Assembly (NCBI GenBank): GCA_038501625.1 | Contig: JAZAYU010000013.1 | Location: forward strand, 4,526,001-4,590,000 | Direction: 5' to 3' | Source of the DNA: Corbicula japonica | Taxonomy: Eukaryota; Mollusca; Bivalvia; Venerida; Cyrenidae | Length of the DNA stretch: 64,000 bases | Part shown: piece after piece, positions 1 through 11,200 of the stretch | How the letters are laid out: each line of letters opens with the position of its first letter | How positions within the stretch are numbered: position 1 is the stretch's first letter | The notes under the pieces: generated by a model | What the model was told of the DNA's origin: nothing | Seen by the model: the letters and a program-made list of their open reading frames with translations, nothing else | Databases searched by the model: none | Translations under genes and position numbers: made by a program

Positions 1-273
1 TCCATTGCTTATTTGATTTCAAAAATGGCAATGAAATATCAATGAATCCAACGCCATTGTTGCAATCTAGATTATCTTGTTAAGATATTAGCAGACAGAT
101 TATGCCCACAACATTCTGACAAACTGGGGCCTTGGGCAGTCCTAATTTGATTAAAACAGCCATTAGAGGACACTATCTATCAAAGCTATCTGCAAGTTAC
201 TGAACTGGATATGTTTACTTTAAACATTCTAAGCAAGTTTGTTGAAGATTGTCGAGTTAAAATGTGGAGGATG

Positions 274-390
274 TAACCCGTCAGATTGCTTCAGTCACTA
301 TAGAGTTATTGCCGTTTTATTACTAATTTGGTCAAAATTAGTAATTAAAGGGCAATAACTCCAGTCTAACTGAAGTAATCTGACGGGTTA
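274..390. mobile_element. 117-bp foldback (palindromic) element
   Basis: The outer arms start taacccgtcagattgcttca and end with its near-exact reverse complement. The inner arms (agagttattgcc / ggcaataact) and the core (ttactaatttggtcaaaattagtaa) also pair, so the whole unit can fold into one hairpin. No coding content. It is best read as a MITE-like foldback element; flanking duplications were not resolved. Confidence 0.6.
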
Positions 391-1077
391 TTAAATATGT
401 TAGTGTCGTAATCACTCAAACCAAGTTTAGCGAATACCTTGAATAAGTATTATTGACATAAGAGAGTTGATAACATTTTGTGGACGTTTCCTGCCACCGA
501 TGAGTCTTTTATACGTCTTGTTTGTCAAACTGGCTTGTAATAAATGGCTTGCTCTTAAGTATGAAATTAAATGTATATAATTTGACCTGGATGGTTATTG
601 GTGTTTAACAAGCTTTTTCAGAGAATTTGTGCTATAATTCCTTTCTATAAGTTAAAAAATCACTAGAAATATCACTTTCTAGCAAAAGAAAATGGGACAT
701 AAGTGATTTACATTATCTTTCAATAAAATAAAGGGGAATAACTCTTGTTTTTCACACATAATATACATAAGTTGTTCACCTTGGACTTTAAATTGCATCT
801 TGCAACTTATTTGACAAAGTTTTCATGAAGACAGAAAAAAGTCTTATAATATATGTCATAACATTGAGTTTGTCAGTTTTTGTTGTTGATTTTTTGTATG
901 AGTTGGCATGAGTTATCTCCCCTTATTTTCCGACGATTCGCAATAAAATTTTCTTTGCAGGCCAGTCCAGATTGTTTGGCCATATAATAGGCTTTAATTT
1001 GGTACCAAAATAAAAAGTATATCTTGTCGGCCCTACCTGAACTCATTTTTGAGCCCTTTCGGACTTTCAGAATCTAG
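391..1077. other. Non-coding stretch, nothing recognised
   Basis: AT-rich sequence with no long open frame, exon-like block or repeat that I recognise. It lies just left of the segment that is duplicated later in the window. Confidence 0.5.
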
Positions 1078-2099
1078 TCTATATGATGTTTAAAGCAATA
1101 TATGCATCGATTTGTTTTGCCCTTAAAATACATTAAAGTCGTCAGCTAGACTGTTACCTGAATGCAAAGGTCGTCAACTATTCCGTAACAGTGTAGTCAC
1201 AAAGCCGTTACATTTAAAGATAAAAAAAATATAAAAATGTCCATATATCTCGTTAGTTATACTAATTTGACAATTTTAACGAGTTTCTGCAGTTTCTTTG
1301 ATCATTTACAAGAAGCATTTTAAAGAAAAAAGTTATTGTCGAATAATGTGTTTTTTTTAGTGTTTAACCACATGCATTTGCTTTAGTTTATGTTAAATAT
1401 TTTAGTAAAACAGTTATTTCGTGCCATTAACTAAAGTTTTTGTTATAGTCAACTTTCATAAATATCGTTTGGATATATAATACAATTACAACGAACACAT
1501 ATATTTTTGCTGCTTTCGATGCCATTCTTATCTGTTTTCATTTATATTTAGTAACTCAAACTTCAAAAATTGTTCAGAAAGTCGTCGACAAACCGTTACT
1601 TAAGTCGTCTACATACATGTCCTCGTGTAACAGAGTTTCGCCCCTGTGATATTAATATTTTAAACTGATTTGAATTGGTATTGCGAACAAACGCTACTTA
1701 TGCTTAGATATTCATCGAATTTTATTTTATATTGAATTAATTAAAACAATCAGAAAGGATATAATTATAATTTGATTTGCTTTTGCCGTAAAATGTTCAC
1801 CCATACAGTCATAATACCACATTCGACAGATATATAACTCCGACATAAACTTCCCTGTCTTTAGGGACTGGTTGTGGAGCGTTTTTATAGTTTTAAAAGT
1901 GTAGTCGATTCCCATGGAAAGAACCTCAAAATTATAATATATTATGATTGACATACTTAGCTTATTGGTTTTGTATGTAAGTCATTGTGTTTTTGCGTGA
2001 TATGATATCATGGTTAATTTCAGGTAACTTCCCGTTTACTTTAATATTGATGTTGTCATCTGCCAAATATAATAGACAAAAGACCGGCGTAGTTATTCT

Positions 2100-2207
2100 A
2101 TAGGGTTATATAATTTTAATACCTTTATAGAGTATATATATACATGAACTGTTTGATCAATTAAGCAATTCTTGTATTTTAACTTTACTGAAGATATATG
2201 TTCGGAT
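2100..2207 (+). promoter_or_regulatory. Putative promoter / 5' UTR of gene A
   Basis: A TATA-like run (agtatatatatac, about 2131-2143) lies about 70 bases before the chosen ATG. The paralogue keeps a shorter catatataca at the same place. There is no independent evidence of the transcription start. Confidence 0.25.
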
Positions 2208-2256
2208 ATGGATATTTTATGTATTCTGCTTATGTTGTCGGTTTTTATTAAAGATG
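2208..2256 (+). CDS. Gene A exon 1: signal peptide
   Basis: Sixteen codons plus one base. The start is [13 protein letters not shown], a hydrophobic secretion signal. The exon ends at g|gtaagtg, phase 1. The same exon with identical residues is at 32817-32865 in gene B. An upstream in-frame ATG (2172) is followed by in-frame stops at the matching place in B, which supports this start. Confidence 0.75.
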
Positions 2257-5200
2257 GTAAGTGCAAAGTATTTAACTTCATATACTTGGTTTTTTTTTTC
2301 ACTTTACTTGTTACAGACATCAATATCCATTATTGTCAATTAAGTGTTCCACAGATGTCACTCTTTGAAAGCTAAAGTATGGTGTAAACTAGAACGAAAT
2401 ATACAGAAAACAAGAGATGTCAGAGAAATTGACATATACCCATGAAATGTAGCTTTGAAAAATAATTGGTATATCTAAGTAAATGTGTATCCATGTGGAA
2501 AAAGAGATAAACCTTACCACATATAATGTAGACGATAAAAATGATCAATTGTTTGAAGGCTGTAGTTAACCCCTCGATTTATAAAAAGAGTATAATAAAA
2601 TATTACAATTTTAAAAGAAAGTTTTAATTTATAAGGGGAAAATATCCGTCATATGTAATTGTTAGAATTAAGAACCTTTTCACATATGATGAGGTGAGGA
2701 TAAAGAATGTTGTGGGTGGTGATAAGGAACTCATATTTGAAATTTGAAGTAAATATCTAAAATATATATATATGGAAGTTATATTAACGAATGACTAAAG
2801 AACAATAACTCTGTCAAAAATACAAAAGCGGAAACTACTGTTAAAATTCCAATCTTGGCTAGGTGACAGTTTCAATGAAATTCCCCACGCATCGTGGACA
2901 GGATTTAATCAAGAAATTATTATAAAATGACTAAGGGCCCATAACCCTGCCCGAAAAAAACTGAGCGGAAACTACTCACAATATACGCATCCAGGCTAGG
3001 TGACAAAATTCCTGGGAAGTTTCAATGACATCCCCAAAATGTATTTGGAAATAAAGCGACTGATGGCCCTTGGCTCTGCAAAAAAACAACTGAGCGGAAA
3101 CCCCTGACAATATGCACAACAAGGCTAGGTGATAAACATTCCTGTGAGGTTTCCATGAAATCCCCCAAGCTGATTTGGAGTTGAGAAGCGTGAACAACAT
3201 TTTAAAATAAAACTTAAAGTAAAAGTGACTTAGCGCCCATAACTTTGCAAAAATAATTTCTTCTTTATGCGACCTTGTGTTAATGGTATAGAAAAATGTA
3301 TTGTGAATACAACTTTAAGATCTTTTAAAAAAAAGTCTACCGTTATGTTAAAAGGATATTATTATTTCTGGGGTTACCGCCCTTGATATAATTAATAACA
3401 TTTATAATAAATGCATGTATAGACAGTGACCTACAACAATGTTGGATATAAACAAAGTAATTTACGTTAAAAATATTGATTAGGCTCATTAAACATTAAA
3501 TCTTCATTAAACTTAATTAAACTGTTTATAATGATGAAATCGTAAAAACATGACTGTCACAGTTCCCCCTTACAATATCTCTGGCATTTAATTATTTTGT
3601 CATATACATGTATTGTTTTGAATTTTTCATATTTAGGTCGCATTAAATACAGAAAGACAATTAAGTATGCACTGACATAATTCGTTTTGGCCAATCATTG
3701 GCTATTTCGTTCTTAAACAAAAAGTTTCAAACCATGGTAAAAGCGTAGCTTCATGTATCTTCGGGTAACATAATTAATATTTATTCTTTAAAAAAGTTAC
3801 TGAACAGGTGTAATGTCTCAGATAAGCAAAACTGTGTCTAACATGTCATCACAAATAGCCGTTACGGATTTCACGTCATTAAGGATTTCGTCATGATTCG
3901 TCGACTTTGAGATTTATCAAAGTTCCCTTTTCTCCTAAGACTGACCACACCACCACTAATTCTTTGCCTCCGTTAAAAAAGATTGTATATGTTTGCTCAA
4001 TAGAATTCATATCTAAGGAGCAAGCCGGCCATTGTTATGCGTTGACGTTATATCTAAAGTAGTAAGTTTCATTTAAAAAGCGGTATAAAGGTTGAATTAA
4101 TGCGCACGAGTATGTGTACCGGAACGTTGATACAGAAACAAAACAATAACCCACACTATAACAGTGCCACCACCTTCAATAAGCAATAGTCAGCAAAACG
4201 TTCACCTCGGCGACGGAAAACAAAACGATAGAAACTCGTCGTTTAATAGCACTTGCGCATGAGAGCAAAAGACCAAAAAGATCTCAATGGTGTTTATTCC
4301 ATAATCGTAGAAGTTGAGGATTACAATTACAGATAATCTCTGATATGTTTTGCCGTCTTTGAATTTGTTACATTTAATCGCTTAAAAAGCAAAAAACAAA
4401 GTTATAGTGAAAATTGTTGCCGAACTACTTACAGTTGTATACAGTTAGTATAGTATATAACACAGTCAAACATATCGCACACATTAATGCCTGCCTGTCA
4501 ATTAAACATGGCCATACCATAATATATTTGAAATTAAGAATCAATTTTTATAAAATCTAAAATTTACCTTTCCTCATAGGTGAATCGAATGGAAAAGAAT
4601 TCGTGACTGAATTTGAAGCGAAGAATATTTTACAGAAAACCAGATGGACGCGACAGATTGCCAATTGTGCTGAACATAAAGTGTGTGAACAATATAAAGA
4701 TGAGTGTACGGTAAGTTTTGAAAACATGTCACTGATTATGCTCTCAATAAAAATCCAGTTGATCGAGACCGTGTGCGTTTTCAAGGCCTGTAAAAACATA
4801 TACACGAGTAAGTGACTGGGTAAATGCATGTAAGCGGACCAGTTAAACATTGAATAAAGAAATCAGTTAGTCACTCAATTATTGATAAAACAAAATTGTT
4901 TGGTTCCTATAAAATTGAATTTCTGATGATATTACACGTATAATTTACTACTCAAAGTTTGCAAAGCACCAAGTTAACCACACATCATTGTAAAGTCTTC
5001 ATTATATGCAAGTACGTTGGTCCTCTGTGTATACATTAGCACGAACGACCACAGTACAAACGAGATGTATTTTCAGAGTTTTTTTATTTACGCTACATAC
5101 ATGTATTAGAGATTTGTTGATAATCAATATTGTTGCTTGATTTTCTGGCTCATGCTTGGCTGTGTGGGGAGGCTGTGTCCTTCTGATATGCAAATTTAAC

Positions 5201-8200
5201 TTTTTTTAAAATTCACTTGAAAGACTGAATGTTAACGGCTTGCCACACTCCTCCAAACCACGTTCATTGAAATAAAAAGAAAATTATCAAAATCTCAATA
5301 TTTGCAAAATGTCGTTCAATTAAATTTTGCACAAATGAATGCTACTAATGTATCTTTATTTTGCATACGGTAAGACACGTTAGAAAAGTAAAGAAAAAAG
5401 CTAGACATAAAAATTCTTTAAAATTCTATTTACATTAATTCACAAAAACTAAGCGATACAAAACATAATTTTGGATTCCCACGTGAGTGCAATGATACTG
5501 ACAAGAAAATGTTGTGTACTTTGTAAAAAATTTTCAACTACTTAAACAGAAATCAGTGATTGTCATCCTTTTACGCCACCAGGAAGCGCCCAGGAAATTT
5601 AAGGTCAAACACACTTTTACAAATATCTCGTAAAGTTTACATATGTAAGTCACGAGGACACAATAAATTGTTGTCGGTATCATATAACTTATGTGGGAAT
5701 TTAAAATGATGTTTTGTGTTGTTAAATTTTTGTGAATTAACGTAAATAGAAATTGAGGGAACTTTTAGAACTCGCTATTTTTCTTTACTGTTCTAACGTG
5801 TCCTACCATATGCAAAAAGAAGATACATTAATAACATACATTTGTTTAAAGTTTCATTGGACGGCATTTTGCCATTATTGAGATTTTGATAATTTACTTG
5901 TTATCGATGAACAAGCTTGAAAAGAGTGTGGTTAGCCCTTAAGGACTGAACTAATGGTAAATGCGAATGTCAAAAACGTTTATTGGATGCAAACATCGAT
6001 ATTTGTTTTTGTTTTGACATAGATTTTTTCACATTTCCAATATTCCATTCAAATGCAAAATAAACCCCGTCAACACATTACAATTGTTAAAATTTTTGTC
6101 TAAATTGTTTAAGTCATTGATCAGGTGAATAAAAAGAAATAACACTATTAACAGTCATACCCCAGAAGATATGTAAACAAAATTCTTGGTGTTTAGCAAA
6201 CTTTGAGTAGTATAAAAGGATTCCAATGCTTGATATCAAGTGATTTTTTGTTTTAATTGATAATAAAATATTAGGATTAGGTATAAAAGATGTTAAAATC
6301 ACGTTATCAGAAAATATATTGATATCAGAAATAATTTTTCTGAATCAGTATATAATATATAGAAAAAAACTTATTGTCTTTACTTACTAATAAATGATAA
6401 AGTTTCTTTCCGGGATTCAAAGCAGCACCGCGGCATCGCGATAAAAGAACCTAGAAACGGTAATTTGAGTAGGTTACCAACTGTGCCCCGCGCGACATCC
6501 CCAAGTAATGCTGATCATTATAATATTGATGTTTGGTATTTACTGATAACAGGAATGGATTCTTCAACTGTCAACATGTGTTGCACATGCACAACTCATT
6601 CGACTCAACTCATTGATATTTTCTGATAACAGGGGTGGGTCACTTAAAATTCATCAACAGTCAATACATGTTGCTCATGCACAACTCATTCTACAACTAC
6701 TCGTCCATACCAATAATATCAAAACTGTTTTCGTTTCTTATCAAAATTAGAGAGAGTCCGACAGGGAGTTATACTGCAGACCAATCAGCTGTGGTTTTGG
6801 TCAGACATGCTACTTAGTATCCCCTTGTCATTATGAAGCTGGTTGTAGAGGTAAGTTATCATACCGTTTTTATAGGAGGTATTATAAGTCGTAGAAGCAA
6901 TAAGTGTTGAACAAATAAGGTAACATATTAACCTTAGTTATTTAAAAGAAGATTTAAAATGATACATATAGTACCTCTAGCTGTGAGCGAACCTTAAGTT
7001 AGTTATTGTAATTGCAGATCTGAGTCGACTTCTGTTATGGTGATAGGAATGGGTCGACTGAAGAAATGAACGTAGAACGAAATGAATGTAGGAAATACGA
7101 CTGACTTGGTCAACATAGCACTTTTTTTCTGGACACTGTAGAAATGAATGTAAGAATGGCAAGAGTGTAGGAATAAGGACCAAAGACTGTTGTATGGAGA
7201 ACACAGAAATCGATTTGAACAGAGAACGTAGAAAATAAGGCGTAGTGTGAACTTCACGGACATACTGTATTTTAGCCTTTTTGACTTACGGATGTAACAG
7301 TAACTGTAGAACAGAAAGCGCATATTACCGTTTAAAGTTTATTTTTAACAATTAAGATCCAGGAATAGCGATACAACGAAAAGAAGTTGTACTTAAAATA
7401 GCATCATAAATAAGAATATATGGACTATTACTATTTACAACATTTGTAACATATACCAAATACATATGTAATAACAGAATTGACCTCTAAAATCTAAATA
7501 CTTAAATTTCTATTGCTTTTGATTACATGGCTAACATCTTTTCTTCTGAAGATATAAATGAATGTGAAAGCGGGCCTTGCAAAAATGGTGGAATGTGTAA
7601 TAATTTAATAGGGATGTACACATGCGATTGTCTAGAAGGTTTAACCGGTGCCCAATGTGAAATAGGTAAGAACATTTTTACGTATACATGCCATCTTGAA
7701 TAATAATGTCCGGATTATTATTATATAAAATATGCAACTTGCACTTAAATTTTACATGACTGACCAAAATTTTGACACACTTAATATGTTTTAATGTTTT
7801 TCTGTTTTTAAATTGTTATGAAAAAGACATTATTTTATCTCTTTCTACTGAACATCAAGATGATATTATTACAGCTTTTAACAACACCTCGAGGTACCTT
7901 GATAATTTATTAATATATATTATAACCATTTTCCATTACTGTTAATAATTTTTTTCCTAAAGAACTACAACTTAAAAAGCGAACACTTCAAAAAAGCAAG
8001 CAAACTTACACGATCTAAATTTGTCCATTAAAACTGGTTACGTCACTACTAAAATATATAATAAAAGAGATGATTTTAATTTTAATATAGTAAATTTTCC
8101 GTTTTTAGACGGCGATGTTCTCCATGCAACATCTTACGGGGTTTATATATTACAGCTTGTTCGCTTTTCAAGAGCTTGCAACGATTTTAATGATTTCAAT

Positions 8201-11200
8201 GAACGTAATCTTTGCATCACAGAAAAACTTTTAAAACAAGTTTATCGGTATCACAAATTAAGGAAAATATTTGCAAGTTTTATCGCCGATACCAAGATCT
8301 AATTCATAAATACAGGTGCAGTTTAAAAATCACTATTGCAACAAGGTATTTCACAGCCAGTTTTTATGGAGCTTCAATTTATAAACTTAAGAACATAAAA
8401 GACAATGTTAATTTCTCTCGGTTATTCGTAAACACCATCTGTAAATTTAAAAAAGAAAGGTTACCAACATGAAATTTTACAGCGCTCTGCAGGCCTGGTG
8501 ATTAACTTTTCTACAGTTGATCATTATGCTTACCTCGTTGGTTGCACGACGGTGGCAGGGGTTTAAGAGTTTATGAAAGTTTATGGGGAAATGTTTTCTT
8601 AAAAGCTCGAATTGTTTCTTTTATCCCTGTCATCGTGTTCTTACTCCAGGAGCTCTGGTCTCGGTAAGATTATTGAGTACCGCCCTTTGGCTTTGCAATG
8701 CTTTTAGCTTCTTACGTTTTATATCTTTGTGTGCCTTTGCATGCAACATTGTTTAGCCGATAGGTGGGCTGGAGTTGTTTCACCAAGGCAACTTGTACTT
8801 GTTTTGTGATATGAGAACCTGTTGGGGCAAGTGTGACGTTGGTGCACCCTAGAACCTGGTTTAAACCGCCAGTGGCAATTTGATTTGCCACTGACCGTTC
8901 CAAGGCGGTAACCCCTCGGGTTCTCATTTTTGTTTATTGTTAGTGGTGTCTTTTTTGAAACTGATCATTTTATTAACCATGCTCTCTTCCTCTCCCCTCA
9001 AATTGACTGTGTTGGGAGGCTGTTTTTTCTGAATGTGGCGATTCCTGATATATATATTTCACCTTTTTTTAAAAAAATTGTTTTTGGTTGCATAAGTTAC
9101 AACTTTTCTTCTGTAGATATCAATGAATGTGAAAGCAGTCCTTGCGAAAATGGTGGAACTTGTAATAATTTAATAAGGATGTACACATGCGATTGTCCTG
9201 AGGGTTTTAGCGGTTCCCGATGCGAAGTAGGTAAGAACATTTGTACGTAGTATGTCACCTTGAGTAAGGATGTGTGAACTTTTCATAAAATATGTAATTG
9301 CACTTAAATTTAACATGACTGACCTCAATTTTAATAAACAATTTTTTTGTTTAAATATTGCTTTTGATTGCATTACTAAGACCATTTTCTTCTGTAGATA
9401 TCAATGAATGTGAAAGCGATCCTTGCGAAAATGGTGGAACTTGTAATAATTTAATAGGGATGTACACATGCGATTGTCCTGAGGGTTTTAGCGGTGCTCA
9501 ATGTGAAGTAGGTAAGAACATTTGTACGTAGTTTGTCACCTTGAATAAGGATGTGTGAACTTTTCATAAAATATGTAACTGCACTCAAATTTAACATGAC
9601 TGACCTTAATTTTAATAAACAATTTTTTGTTTAAATATTCCTTTTGATTGCATTACAAACACCCTTTTCTTCTGTAGATATCAATGAATGTGAAAGCAGT
9701 CCTTGCGAAAATGGTGGAACTTGTAATAATTTAATAGGGATGTACACATGCGATTGTCCTGAGGGTTTTAGCGGTGCCCAATGTGAAGTAGGTAAGAACA
9801 TTTGTACGTAGTATGTCACCTTGAATAATAAGGATGTGTGAACTTTTCATAAAATATGTAATTGCACTTAAATTTAACATGACTGACCTTAATTTTAATA
9901 AACATTTTTTTGTTTTAATATTGCTTTTGATTGCATTACTAACTCCCTTTTCTTCTGTAGATATCAATGAATGTGAAAGCGATCCTTGCGAAAATGGTGG
10001 AACTTGTAATAATTTAATAGGGATGTACACATGCGATTGTCCCGTGGATTTCACCAATACCCGATGCGAAGTAGGTAAGTCAATTAAGTTGTATGTTAGT
10101 TCTTTTAGTTGTAACTTAATGGGAAATAATATTTCAAATTAAATATATTTTCGGGTATAAACACACGTTAACAGACGTGAATAATGATCTGTTGTAAACG
10201 TTACAAATTAAACATATGTTTGTATAGATTTGTACCGAAACTGTATTTATTTTCGTTAGTCATCATTTTATTAGTAAGACGTTGATGTAACCTTTTATTT
10301 GTGATCGAGGGAAACCAAAATACTGAAAATAATATCCAGGCTTCCAAAACATATATTCTCTTTTTTCCTTGCAGATATGTGTTTACCGCAACATCCATCT
10401 GGCGCAGATGTAGTCTTTCTTGTGGACGTTTCTTCTAGTCAGGCATCAGCAGTGGACAGCAATGAACATTTCATAACAGATTTCGTCAGCAGGTTCCCTA
10501 TAGGACCATCTGGATTTCAAATAGCTCTCGTTACTACAGCATTCGATGCGCATGTTTATTTCCATCTAAACACTTATACGACATATTCAATGATAGCTTC
10601 AAAAGTTAAGGGTCTGATATATGAAGAAGGACCAAGTTTTACCGGAAAGGGTTTGCAAGCCATACGTGAAAATGTACTAATAGAGACAAATGGTGCCAGA
10701 CAAGGTGTTCCAAAATATGTCATAGTTTTAACTGATGGCCTTTCTTCTAATGTACAAGATACAAAACTCCAAGCTGAGCTGTTGAAACAGAAAGGGGTGG
10801 AAGTATTTGTAGTTGTCACAGGAAGAATTATTGATCATCGAGAATTGGTTGATATTTCCAGTCATTGGAGCAGAATTTTTCCAATTTCCAGTACGGACGC
10901 CATTAACGCAGTTTTCAAGAAACATGTTTATGAAGCATGTTCTGGTAATTATGTTTAATATTATCCTACTTTAATAAATAAATAAGACATTAACATGCTG
11001 TTCGATACATTATAAACTTTCAATATGTTTTTCTTTCCTGCTAGGTTGGTAACATAAACTGACTGTAGCGTAGTCGGCTGAACTCAGCAATAATTAACAA
11101 CGTTCTTGATTCCACAAAACACTTTATTGTTTTATATGTTTGAGTCCAAAATTGTAAAAATACAAAAGTTTTGTCTTGTTTTATTGTTTCTAGTCGGAGT

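Larger units (their letters stand above)
9117..10074 (+). repeat. Tandem array of EGF exon + intron units (about 281 bp)
   Basis: Exon starts are at 9117, 9398, 9678 and 9961. Introns of 167, 166 and 169 nt share the same sequence (for example catttgtacgtagt, gatgtgtgaacttttcata). Gene B has only three EGF exons, so the array grew in A or shrank in B. Confidence 0.88.

Noticed and set aside
2976..3200. 74-codon minus-strand frame
   Set aside because: Covers a decayed tandem repeat (cataactctgc ... gagcggaaac ... ggctaggtgac units) common in non-coding bivalve DNA.
8712..8927. Minus-strand 71-codon frame
   Set aside because: Lies in the LINE 3' UTR; the same sequence recurs as dispersed non-coding tails.
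10574..10925. Two minus-strand frames opposite the VWA1 exon (and likewise at 38219-38612)
   Set aside because: Shadows of the real VWA exon on the other strand.
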